Made by a program: the position numbers and the translations under genes. The notes below the pieces were generated by a model, which was not told the DNA's origin, made no database searches, and was given only the letters and a program-made list of their open reading frames with translations. DNA of 64,000 nucleotides from the NCBI RefSeq assembly GCF_046569695.1, contig NZ_JBKHUI010000010.1, forward strand, positions 129,370-193,369. Direction: 5' to 3'. Below are positions 1 through 7,833 of the stretch, piece by piece. Position 1 is the stretch's first letter, and the number at the start of each line of letters is the position of its first letter. This DNA comes from Kluyvera sp046569695. Lineage in GTDB: Bacteria; Pseudomonadota; Gammaproteobacteria; Enterobacterales; Enterobacteriaceae.

Positions 1-953
1 ATCATGCTGCCGTCAGGTTTGCTTAGCAGTTGGCTGTTGAACAGATAAGTCGACACCGCATCGTCCACCGTTACCCTGGAGGACGGAACTTCTATCGGCA
101 TAAACCCCGGCACTTTCTGCGCCAGTTCGCCCATCAGCGCGGACTGGTTCACAAAAGCTTCAGCATGACAGAACAGCACCTGGCGATTGCTTACCGCGAT
201 AACGTCATTATGGAACACGCCACGGTCGATGACCTGCGGATTTTGCTGCGCGAAGATCGCCTGATGGGGGTTGAGCTGGTTCAGACGGGCCACCGCTTCG
301 CTTGCTGCCCGCGTTTGCCGAGCCGGATAGCGTTGTGGCTGGGAACCCTGCGCACCGTCACGGCCATAAACAAACAGCTGCGCACCCGGCTGGCCGTAGT
401 CGCGCCCCAGACGGTTGTGGTTTGCCGCCCCCTCATCACCAAACGCCGCCACCGACGGCAGCGCGCGGTGCACGGCGAAATGGTCAGGGTTGGCAAAAAT
501 CCCCTCCAGAATGGCCTGAGTGGTCGGCGCTTCACTGGCGCGGTGCAGCAGGCTGCTTAGGTTTGCTACCGTCAGGTGCACCTTGCCGTCCAGTGCATCC
601 GCCGATGGGCAGACCGTCGCGGCATTCGCTACCCACATTGCTGAGGCCGAACTGGCGGCACTCAGCAGGTCAGGTGCCTGCGCGGCCGCTTTGGCGATAA
701 CCTGCTCATCGCGCCCATTAAAGCCAAGCTGGCGCAGCAGCGATACGTTCGGTCGCTCCTGCGGTGGGATCACCCCTTGCGGGAATCCCACGTCCGCCAG
801 CGCTTTCATTTTTAATAGCCCCTGCTTCGCCGCGCGCTGCGGGTTAGAGACCTGATATTGATGCTTCGTCGAGGCTTCGTTGCCAAACGACAGCCCGGCA
901 TAATGATGAGTTAACCCCGGCAGGCCGTCAAAGTTCACTTCCCAGGCGTTCAT
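1..953 (-). CDS. astB: N-succinylarginine dihydrolase, N-terminal part (cut by window edge)
   Basis: AstB removes two ammonia molecules and CO2 from N2-succinylarginine to give succinylornithine, the second step of the arginine succinyltransferase pathway, in the cytoplasm. Reading the minus strand from the ATG at 953 gives an uninterrupted frame of about 317 codons to the window edge. It begins MNAWEVNFDGLPGLTHHYAG and later reads STYLFNSQLL, both closely matching E. coli AstB (about 447 residues), so roughly the last 130 residues are outside. The start overlaps the astD stop by four bases (ATGA), implying translational coupling in astCADBE. The frame was checked line by line and contains no stop, so this is truncation by the window and not a pseudogene. 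Confidence 0.96.
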   Translation of the reverse strand, partial: MNAWEVNFDGLPGLTHHYAGLSFGNEASTKHQYQVSNPQRAAKQGLLKMKALADVGFPQGVIPPQERPNVSLLRQLGFNGRDEQVIAKAAAQAPDLLSAASSASAMWVANAATVCPSADALDGKVHLTVANLSSLLHRASEAPTTQAILEGIFANPDHFAVHRALPSVAAFGDEGAANHNRLGRDYGQPGAQLFVYGRDGAQGSQPQRYPARQTRAASEAVARLNQLNPHQAIFAQQNPQVIDRGVFHNDVIAVSNRQVLFCHAEAFVNQSALMGELAQKVPGFMPIEVPSSRVTVDDAVSTYLFNSQLLSKPDGSM

Positions 954-2428
954 GATGGCACCTCGTGCTGAAAATCAAGCCCAGGGTTGAGGGTTGCGGG
1001 CAGCGTCAGCAGCGGTGATTCAAGGCTAGCCATTGGCCACGCACAGTAATCTGCGGCGTACCATGCGCCGGGACGATGGTTGCCGGAAGCACCGGTGCCG
1101 CCAAACGGCGCTGTGCTCGCTGCGCCAGTCAGCGGTTTGTTCCAGTTGACGATCCCGGCGCGCGCCTCCAGCAGCAGGCGCTCAAATTTTTCGCGCACCG
1201 GCGAGATAAGCCCGCAGGAGAGGCCATAGCGGGTGGCATTTGCCAGCCGAATCGCCTCGTCAAAATCATCGTAGCGCCACACCCCAAGCAGCGGCCCAAA
1301 CACCTCTTCATCGGCAATATCGTGCGCTTCGCTGAGTTCAACAATACCCGGCGTCAGCAGCGATGTTTCCGGCTTGAGTAATCGTGGTGCCAGCAGCGTT
1401 TTGCCGCCCTTTTCTACCTGCATCTGCCAGGCCTGATAAACCCGCTCCGCGGCCAGCGGCGAGATAAGCCCGCCGATAAACGGCTGCGGGTCGGCGTTCC
1501 ACGCCCCCGGAATGATGCGTTCCGTCACCTCAACCAACCGCTGAAGAAACGCATCGCCCGACGCGCCACGTTTGACCAGCAGGCGACGCGCGCAGGTGCA
1601 GCGCTGCCCGGCAGTGACAAACGCCGACTGAATGGTCAGGTGCACCGCGGCATCCAGATCGTCAAGCTCGTCGACAATCAGCGGGTTGTTGCCGCCCATT
1701 TCCAGGGCGAGCATTTTTTGTGGCTGCCCGGCAAGCTGACGATGCAGATGGAACCCCGTTGCCGAACTGCCGGTAAATAGCACACCATCAAGTCCTGGCT
1801 GGCCGCTAAGTGCTTCACCAGTTTCCCGGCCTCCCTGTAACAGATTCAGCACGCCCGCCGGTAAGCCAGCCTGCTCCCACAGCTTAACCACCGCCTCGCC
1901 GCACGCAGGCGTCAGTTCGCTCGGCTTAAACACCAGCGTATTGCCCGCCAGCAGCGCCGGCACGATATGGCCGTTTGGCAGATGCCCCGGGAAGTTATAG
2001 GGGCCAAACACCGCCAGCACGCCGTGTGGGCGATGGCGTAAGGTGGCCGCACCGTCGGCCATCTCGGTATGACTCTCTCCGGTTCGGCTGTGGTAGGCCT
2101 TAATAGAGATGGCAATTTTGTTGATCATCGCCGTCACTTCCGTAGTCGCTTCCCAGCGCGGCTTTCCGGTTTCGCGGGCGATGGTGTCAGTTAGCGCGGT
2201 CTTATAAGCCTCCAACAGCGCGGCAAAGCCTTCGACGATTGCCTGACGCTCGCTAAACGGCCGACGCGCCCAGGCGGGAAACGCCGCACGCGCGGCGGCA
2301 ACCGCCTGCTCTACCTGAGCAGAATCAGCATCGTTGCCCTGCCATACCGCTTCTGCCGTCACCGGGTTTGCGCTGCGACGCGCCTCGCCGTTACCGGACA
2401 GCCAGCGACCATTTATCCATAGGCTCAT
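950..2428 (-). CDS. astD: Succinylglutamate-semialdehyde dehydrogenase
   Basis: AstD oxidises N-succinylglutamate 5-semialdehyde to N-succinylglutamate with NAD+, the fourth step of arginine succinyltransferase catabolism. The 492-residue product has the length of E. coli AstD and the aldehyde dehydrogenase fold. Visible are the cofactor-binding segment FGPYNFPGHLPNGHIVPALL near residue 140, the general-base glutamate in LEMGGNNPL near 243, and the catalytic cysteine in GQRCTCARR near 277. The start shares one base with the astA stop (TAATG) and the stop overlaps the astB start by four bases, so it is an internal operon gene. Expression should follow the sigma-54 promoter upstream of astC. 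Confidence 0.97.
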   Translation of the reverse strand: MSLWINGRWLSGNGEARRSANPVTAEAVWQGNDADSAQVEQAVAAARAAFPAWARRPFSERQAIVEGFAALLEAYKTALTDTIARETGKPRWEATTEVTAMINKIAISIKAYHSRTGESHTEMADGAATLRHRPHGVLAVFGPYNFPGHLPNGHIVPALLAGNTLVFKPSELTPACGEAVVKLWEQAGLPAGVLNLLQGGRETGEALSGQPGLDGVLFTGSSATGFHLHRQLAGQPQKMLALEMGGNNPLIVDELDDLDAAVHLTIQSAFVTAGQRCTCARRLLVKRGASGDAFLQRLVEVTERIIPGAWNADPQPFIGGLISPLAAERVYQAWQMQVEKGGKTLLAPRLLKPETSLLTPGIVELSEAHDIADEEVFGPLLGVWRYDDFDEAIRLANATRYGLSCGLISPVREKFERLLLEARAGIVNWNKPLTGAASTAPFGGTGASGNHRPGAWYAADYCAWPMASLESPLLTLPATLNPGLDFQHEVPS

Positions 2429-3459
2429 TATTTTTTCTCCTCAGGGCATAAGCGCACCAGGCGAACGGCGTCGCCCGGGTGACAGTTCAGGGCATCGGAC
2501 TGCTCGGCGTTCAGAGTCAGTACATCTGCCTGCGGGTCGGCATGAACCAGCATGGCGCGGTAGTGCTGATACTGTTCGTTGGCGACCACGCACAGCGGTA
2601 AATCGGCCCCGGCAGGTTCACCTGCCGCCACCGTCACCAGACGGCTTTTACGTACTGCCCGCACGCGGTCGATATCGCACTCCAGCGTCGGGCCGCCGTC
2701 AAAAATGTCAACATAATCGCGGTAGCGAAAGCCCTCTTTTTCCAGCACGGCGCGCGCAGGCGCCGTTTGCGGATGCACCTGCCCAATCACCGCCCGCGCC
2801 TCTTCGCTGAGAAAATCGGTGTAGATCGGGTGTTTTGGCATCAGCTCGGCGATAAACGCCTTCTGGCCGGTGCCGCAGAGATAATCCGCTCGAGCAAACT
2901 CCATGGAGAAAAAACGCTTGCCGAGGCTTTCCCAGAAGGGTGAATAGCCGAGATCGTCAATCACCCCGCGCATCTCTGCCACTACCTTGTGGTTAAAGCA
3001 GTCGCGGAACGCCGCCATAAACAGAAAACGTGAGGATGACAGCAGGTGTCCGTTGCTCTCTTTACGCCATTCCGGGTCGAGAAACAGCGAGCACAGTTCG
3101 CTGCTGCCGGTGTGATCGTTAGTCAGAAACAGCGTTGGCAGCGCGTTGTAGACGTTCAGCTCTTTTGACGCATGCACCAGCGTCCCTACCCGATAGTTAT
3201 ACCAGGGGTCATTGATGCCGACGGCCACTTCGATGGCGCATACACCCACCACATCGCCGCTGCGGGTATCTTCCATCACAAACACATAGCCCTGGTCGCC
3301 GCGCGGCAGCGTGCCCTGCCAGGTCGCCTGTGAGCGAGCAATACGCGCCGCCAGCGTGTGTTCATCCTGCGGCAGTGAGGTCAGCCCGCCGCCGGTTTTT
3401 CCAGCCAGTTTTAGCAGGCCGGGCAGATCGCCGGAGGCGATGGGACGGATAATCATCAT
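2428..3459 (-). CDS. astA: Arginine N-succinyltransferase
   Basis: AstA transfers succinyl from succinyl-CoA to the alpha-amino group of arginine, the committing step of the ast pathway. The 343-residue length fits the family (344 in E. coli). Conserved stretches include GICAIEV-like VVGVCAIEVAVGINDPWYNY near residue 75, TLFLTNDHTGSSELCSLFLD near 110 and HPQTAPARAVLEKEGFRY near 225. The start overlaps the astC stop by four bases and the stop shares a base with the astD start. Nothing unusual is seen. Confidence 0.97.
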   Translation of the reverse strand: MMIIRPIASGDLPGLLKLAGKTGGGLTSLPQDEHTLAARIARSQATWQGTLPRGDQGYVFVMEDTRSGDVVGVCAIEVAVGINDPWYNYRVGTLVHASKELNVYNALPTLFLTNDHTGSSELCSLFLDPEWRKESNGHLLSSSRFLFMAAFRDCFNHKVVAEMRGVIDDLGYSPFWESLGKRFFSMEFARADYLCGTGQKAFIAELMPKHPIYTDFLSEEARAVIGQVHPQTAPARAVLEKEGFRYRDYVDIFDGGPTLECDIDRVRAVRKSRLVTVAAGEPAGADLPLCVVANEQYQHYRAMLVHADPQADVLTLNAEQSDALNCHPGDAVRLVRLCPEEKK

Positions 3460-4676
3460 GATGATTCTCCCGCGACAAAACGTTCACAGGCCGCGGCAAA
3501 ACGGTTGAGACCGAGCGTCACATCCTCTTCTTTGACGATGAGCGCCGGGGCAAAACGCACCACGTTCGCCCCGGCAATCAGCACCATCAGCCCTTCTTCC
3601 GCAGCCAGCAGGCTTATCTGCTTGGCTTTCCCGGCATATTCGTCACGCAGCGCGCAGCCAATTAACAGGCCGATGCCGCGAATCTCTTTAAATAACCCAA
3701 ACTGGGTGTTGATGGCCTGCAGCCGTTCTTTAAACCACTGCTCGCGCTGTTTGACGCCGCTCAGCACCGCTGGCGTGTTAATGATGGAAAGCACTTCACC
3801 TGCCACTGCACATGCCAGCGGGTTACCGCCGTAAGTTGTGCCGTGGGTACCGACGGTCATGACGCTCGCCATCTCTTCGCGCGCCAGCATCGCACCTATC
3901 GGGAAGCCGCCGCCCAGCGCTTTCGCGGTGGTCAGCAGATCCGGCGTGATGCCGTAGTGCATATAGGCGTACAGTTCGCCGGTACGGCCCACGCCGGTCT
4001 GCACTTCATCAAAAATGAGCACCGCATGGTGACGATCGCACAGCTCGCGCAGCTCACGTAAAAACTCAAGCGTTGCCGGGATCACCCCACCTTCGCCCTG
4101 AATTGGCTCAACGATCACTGCACAGGTGCTGTCATCAATCAGCATACGCGCAGATTCCAGATCGTTATAAATCCCGTGACGGACATCCGGCGGCAGCGGC
4201 GCAAAGTCCTGCGAATAGGCGGGCTGTCCCCCTGCGGTAACGGTAAATAGCGTGCGGCCGTGGAACGCATTCTTGAAAGCGACAATCCCGCTTTTATGCG
4301 CACCAAAGCGATCGTGGGCGAATTTACGCGCCGTTTTCAGCGCCGCTTCGTTAGCCTCAGCCCCGGAGTTACAGAAGAAAATGCGGTCAGCAAAGGTGGC
4401 GTCAATCAACTGCTTTGCCAGTTTCAACGCCGGCTCATTGGTATAGCCGTTGCCGGTATGCCAGAACTTCGTCGCCTGCTCGGTCAGGGCGCGGACCATC
4501 GCTGGATGCGCATGTCCCAGGGCATTTACCGCAATACCGCCAGCAAAATCGATATACCCTTTGCCTTCTTGATCCCACAGCCAGGCCCCCTCACCGCGAA
4601 CAGGAATAAACGCTGCCGGGGCGTAAACCGGCATCATCCACTGATCAAAATTTTGACGGCTGATTGACTGAGACAT
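3456..4676 (-). CDS. astC: Succinylornithine transaminase
   Basis: AstC is a PLP-dependent class III aminotransferase that moves the delta-amino group of N2-succinylornithine to 2-oxoglutarate; it also acts on acetylornithine. At 406 residues it equals the E. coli protein. The PLP-binding pattern is clear: IIVEPIQGEGG-like VIVEPIQGEGGVIPA near residue 190, the aspartate in LIFDEVQTGVGRTG near 222, and the Schiff-base lysine in TTAKALGGGFPIGAM near 252. It is the first gene of astCADBE. The ATG at 4676 is preceded by GAGG at a normal distance. A sigma-54 promoter lies about 75-90 bases upstream, consistent with nitrogen-limitation (NtrC) control known for E. coli astC. Confidence 0.97.
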   Translation of the reverse strand: MSQSISRQNFDQWMMPVYAPAAFIPVRGEGAWLWDQEGKGYIDFAGGIAVNALGHAHPAMVRALTEQATKFWHTGNGYTNEPALKLAKQLIDATFADRIFFCNSGAEANEAALKTARKFAHDRFGAHKSGIVAFKNAFHGRTLFTVTAGGQPAYSQDFAPLPPDVRHGIYNDLESARMLIDDSTCAVIVEPIQGEGGVIPATLEFLRELRELCDRHHAVLIFDEVQTGVGRTGELYAYMHYGITPDLLTTAKALGGGFPIGAMLAREEMASVMTVGTHGTTYGGNPLACAVAGEVLSIINTPAVLSGVKQREQWFKERLQAINTQFGLFKEIRGIGLLIGCALRDEYAGKAKQISLLAAEEGLMVLIAGANVVRFAPALIVKEEDVTLGLNRFAAACERFVAGESS

Positions 4677-4748
4677 AGCGACCTCGATAAGTAAATAAAT
4701 GGTTTATTTTATGTTAATGAATTGGTGTTTTTCCCTTTAAATGTAGAT

Positions 4749-4764
4749 TGCACGGTTCGTGCCA
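4749..4764 (-). promoter_or_regulatory. Sigma-54 (-24/-12) promoter of astCADBE
   Basis: On the minus strand 4764-4750 reads TGGCACGAACCGTGC, which is TGGCACG-N4-(G)TGC. GG and GC are at the invariant 12-base register and only one position differs from consensus. Transcription should begin near 4738, giving a leader of about 60 bases before the astC ATG. The rest of the 4677-5125 gap separates astC from xthA. A TGCACCA half-site on the minus strand near 4996-5002 could be part of an NtrC site, and A/T-rich TATTCAC/ATGCA words near 4843-4860 faintly resemble ArgR boxes; both are weak. Confidence 0.85.
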
Positions 4765-5125
4765 GCGAGAGGTAAAAATGCATAAACTCGGTTTGATAAC
4801 GGAATATCAATAAGTTACAAAAGCCACTTATTCATCTTTATTGCATAAAAAGTGAATATTGGTGACATCAGGCGATGTTTGCAGGGTGAAATTAAGAAAT
4901 ATTATGCATCCGCAAAATATCATTCTGGATTTGTGATCAACTGCGAAATTTATCGTAGATTTACGCCTTATTACGGCGCAGATTGCCTCAACCTGGTGCA
5001 GATTTTGCTCTGCAACATGGCAACGGCAATAAAAGAAATTGGCGATACCGCCGGGCGAACGCAGCGAGGTACGTTAAATTCTGCTACTATCCCGTCACAA
5101 TTCACCAGGTAAAGTGACGACCACT

Positions 5126-5929
5126 ATGAAATTTGTCTCTTTTAATATCAACGGCCTGCGCGCCCGTCCTCATCAACTGCAAGCCATCGTTGAAAAACAT
5201 CAGCCTGATGTGATTGGCCTGCAGGAGACTAAGGTTCACGACGACATGTTCCCTCTGGAAGAGGTGGCAAAACTCGGTTACCACGTCTTCTACCACGGAC
5301 AAAAAGGCCACTACGGCGTGGCGCTGCTGACCAAAGCCGAGCCGATTGCGGTGCACCGCGGTTTCCCGACCGATGATCCAGAGGCGCAGCGTCGCCTGAT
5401 CATCGCCGAAGTGCCCTCACCATTCGGTAACGTGACGGTGATGAACGGCTATTTCCCGCAGGGAGAGAGCCGCGACCACGAAACCAAATTCCCGGCCAAA
5501 ACCAAGTTTTATCAGGATTTGCAGGACTATCTGGAAACCCGCTTGAGTAAAGAAAACCCGGTGCTGATTATGGGCGATATGAACATCAGCCCGACCGATC
5601 TTGATATCGGGATTGGTGAAGATAGCCGTAAGCGCTGGCTGCGCACCGGTAAGTGTTCATTCCTGCCGGAAGAGCGTGAGTGGATGCAGCGTCTGCTGGG
5701 TTGGGGTCTGGTGGATACGTTCCGTAATGCCAATCCTGAAACCAACGATCGTTTCTCGTGGTTTGATTACCGTTCCAAAGGATTTGACGATAACCGTGGG
5801 CTGCGCATTGATTTGCTGCTGGCAAGCCAGGCATTGGCCGCGCACTGCGTGGAGACGGGGATTGATTATGAGATCCGTGGGATGGAGAAGCCGTCGGATC
5901 ATGCGCCGGTGTGGGCGACGTTTAAATAA
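5126..5929 (+). CDS. xthA: Exodeoxyribonuclease III (AP endonuclease)
   Basis: XthA cuts DNA at abasic sites and has 3'-5' exonuclease and 3'-phosphatase activity in base-excision repair. The ATG at 5126 gives 268 residues, the E. coli length; upstream in-frame starts would add residues not in the family. The exonuclease-endonuclease-phosphatase fold is intact: FNINGLRAR at residues 6-14, metal-binding Glu34 in GLQETK, MNGYFPQGE near 108, MGDMNISPTDLD near 150, and the C-terminal catalytic His in SDHAPVWATF near 259. It is a single-gene unit, divergent from astC and followed by a short hairpin with a T run. Confidence 0.97.
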   Translation: MKFVSFNINGLRARPHQLQAIVEKHQPDVIGLQETKVHDDMFPLEEVAKLGYHVFYHGQKGHYGVALLTKAEPIAVHRGFPTDDPEAQRRLIIAEVPSPFGNVTVMNGYFPQGESRDHETKFPAKTKFYQDLQDYLETRLSKENPVLIMGDMNISPTDLDIGIGEDSRKRWLRTGKCSFLPEEREWMQRLLGWGLVDTFRNANPETNDRFSWFDYRSKGFDDNRGLRIDLLLASQALAAHCVETGIDYEIRGMEKPSDHAPVWATFK

Positions 5930-5992
5930 GCTCGTATTTGCTAGTTTAGTACCCCGGCCTACAGGGAACGCTTCGGCGATTTAGACGCCACC

Positions 5993-6011
5993 AAAAACCG
6001 TGCGGTTTTTT
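5993..6011 (+). terminator. Probable xthA terminator
   Basis: AAAAACC (5993-5999) and GGTTTTT (6004-6010) pair around a GTGC loop, followed by further T. It lies about 60 bases after the xthA stop. The stem is short and A/T-rich, so strength is uncertain. Confidence 0.55.
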
Positions 6012-6057
6012 AGCTAACAGCAAAAACCAAAGTCACTGAAACCGATGAGTCCCCGCT

Positions 6058-6247
6058 GGAAATCGGCGAGCCGTAGCACGGAAGGCAAGGTCAGGACGCC
6101 ATGGATGGCGGACTGAGGCGAACCGAGACAGGGACGTCGAGTTTCGCCGTGCCGCAGGCTGGAGTCGTAGGCGAGCGCAGTGCGAAGCACCGATTTCCCT
6201 GCGGGGCCGCAGGGATTGTTAAGGGGGATGCGGTTATCCCCCTTAAC
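6058..6247. repeat. Highly structured non-coding element (probable dispersed repeat or RNA)
   Basis: This part of the 506-base gap between xthA and ydjX folds in a nested way. GGAAATCGG (6058-6066) pairs perfectly with CCGATTTCC (6190-6198). Inside it AGCC (6069-6072) and CACGG (6077-6081) pair with CCGTG (6147-6151) and GGCT (6157-6160), and CGCC/GGCG around 6088-6100 forms a small hairpin. Then come CCCTGCGG/CCGCAGGG (6197-6214) and a 12-bp stem GTTAAGGGGGAT/ATCCCCCTTAAC (6218-6247). Short ORFs on both strands have no good ribosome sites and look spurious. The style resembles repeats that are often over-annotated as tiny ORFs in Enterobacteriaceae, but I cannot name the family. The rest of the gap (6248-6435) shows only a TATAAT at 6391-6396, perhaps the -10 of ydjX. 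Confidence 0.6.
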
Positions 6248-6435
6248 CCGTTCACAGATGAAGAAGCGCCATGTTCTACCCAACATAAAGTGAACGGAAC
6301 CCCGCACCCAACCCGAAAACCACTTCACCAACCAAAAATTCTGAGCAAAATCAATAAACCAACGCTAAGATCTTGCAGTGACCACTAATCTATAATACCG
6401 TCGCGCGCACTTTTTCTTCCCGGTAGGAGGACCCC

Positions 6436-7132
6436 ATGCAAAAGAAGTCACTACCACACAGCCGCTAAGCTCCTGCTCATTGTCGCTGTCATCAGCCTGC
6501 TCGCTATCCTGATCCATACCTTCGACCTCACCGATCTGGTCACCAACTTCCGCCACCTGCAGGAATTGGTACGCCAAAGCGGCGCGCTCGGCTACGTCAT
6601 CTACGTCGCCCTGTTTATCCTCGCCACGGTATGCCTATTGCCCGGCAGCGTACTGGTGCTCGTTGGCGGTATTGTCTTTGGCCCATGGTTCGGCACGCTG
6701 CTGTCGCTGGTTGCTGCCACCGCCGCCTCGGCGCTCTCCTTTCTGCTCGCCCGCTGGCTCGGGCGCGCACTGCTGCTCAAATACGTCGGGCACACCGCCA
6801 CCTTTCAGGCGATCGAGCGCGGCATCGCCCGCAGCGGCATCGACTTTTTGATTCTCACCCGGCTCATTCCGCTCTTTCCGTACAACATTCAAAACTACGC
6901 TTACGGACTGACCGCCATCCCCTTCTGGCCCTATACCCTAATTTCTGCGCTAACCACATTGCCGGGGATTTTTATCTATACCTTGATGGCAAGCGAGCTG
7001 GCAGCGCATGGCCTGACGCTGGCGTTTATCCTCAAGCTGAGCCTCGCCGGGCTAGCGCTGTTTGCGCTGGTACAGGCGGCCAAACGCTATGCCCAGCATA
7101 AACGCGTGGATCTTTTTGAGGAGGAACGCTGA
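6436..7132 (+). pseudogene. ydjX: YdjX-like TVP38/TMEM64 membrane protein, frameshifted near the start
   Basis: The product belongs to the VTT/TVP38 family of inner-membrane proteins related to DedA. The coding body is in one frame to 7132 and matches E. coli YdjX, including GGIVFGPWFGTLLSL and LTRLIPLFPYNIQNYAYG. An ATG at 6436 with a strong AGGAGG site reads only 10 codons before TAA. The YdjX-like N-terminus (AAKLLLIVAVISLLAILIHT and onward) is in the +1 frame from about 6461. There is no ATG in that frame, and the first usable start is TTG at 6566, which would delete the first membrane helix. A single extra base between 6436 and about 6460 explains it: a real frameshift, a sequencing error, or recoding. 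It is first in the ydjX-ydjZ-ynjBCD operon and its TGA overlaps the ydjZ ATG. Confidence 0.75.
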
Positions 7133-7833
7133 TGGCATCGCGCCGCACCACGGTGTTTTTCCGTCTGCTGCTGATTGTCGCATTTATCACGCTGCTGCTG
7201 GCCTGGTGGTATGTGCCGAGCGTGAATGCGTTTATCGATCACAGCCTGACCGCGTTTCTCGCCGTCGACCAGCAGGGCATTGAGCGCTTCATCCACTCCT
7301 ATGGCTCACAGGCCGCCGCCGTCTCCTTTGTGCTGATGATTTTTCAGGCCATTGCCGCCCCGCTGCCCGCTTTTCTTATCACCTTCGCCAACGCCTCGCT
7401 GTTCGGCGCGTTCTGGGGCGCGGTGCTCTCGTGGACCAGTTCGATGGCCGGTGCCGCGCTATGCTTCTACATTGCTCGGCTGATGGGGCGCGGCGTGGTC
7501 GAGAAGCTGACAGGAAAAATGGTGCTTAAAAGCATCGACGGTTTCTTTGAACGTTACGGCAAGCACACGATTTTAGTCTGCCGCCTGCTGCCTTTCGTCC
7601 CCTTCGACCCGGTGAGCTACGCCGCCGGGCTGACGTCGCTGCGCTTTCGCCACTTTTTTATCGCCACCGGCATAGGCCAGCTTCCCGCCACCATCGTCTA
7701 TTCGTGGGTCGGCAGCCTGCTCACCGGCGGCACCTTCTGGTTTGTCACCGGGCTGTTTATTTTGTTCGCACTGACTATCGTTATCGTTGTCGCTAAGACG
7801 TTCTATCACGAACGACAAAAGAGGAATTCCTGA
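7132..7833 (+). CDS. ydjZ: YdjZ-like TVP38/TMEM64 family membrane protein
   Basis: A 233-residue VTT-domain inner-membrane protein, a paralogue of the preceding ydjX product. It has an N-terminal membrane helix (about 10-27), the family motifs ANASLFGAFWGAVLSW near 85 and CRLLPFVPFDPVSYAAGL near 150, and a final helix near 205-225. Its biochemical role is not established; distant relatives act in lipid scrambling or membrane homeostasis. The ATG overlaps the ydjX stop (TGATG) and its own stop overlaps ynjB in the same way, so the genes are translationally coupled. E. coli has ydjY between ydjX and ydjZ; it is absent here. Confidence 0.85.
   Translation: MASRRTTVFFRLLLIVAFITLLLAWWYVPSVNAFIDHSLTAFLAVDQQGIERFIHSYGSQAAAVSFVLMIFQAIAAPLPAFLITFANASLFGAFWGAVLSWTSSMAGAALCFYIARLMGRGVVEKLTGKMVLKSIDGFFERYGKHTILVCRLLPFVPFDPVSYAAGLTSLRFRHFFIATGIGQLPATIVYSWVGSLLTGGTFWFVTGLFILFALTIVIVVAKTFYHERQKRNS

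Noticed and set aside
4852..5112. 86-codon plus-strand ORF upstream of xthA
   Set aside because: No ribosome site or known family; it lies across the astC/xthA control region and seems accidental.
6014..6388. ORFs of 105 (minus) and 95 (plus) codons in the xthA-ydjX gap
   Set aside because: Both lie across the folded element, lack good ribosome sites and are mutually antisense; they look like repeat-derived artefacts.
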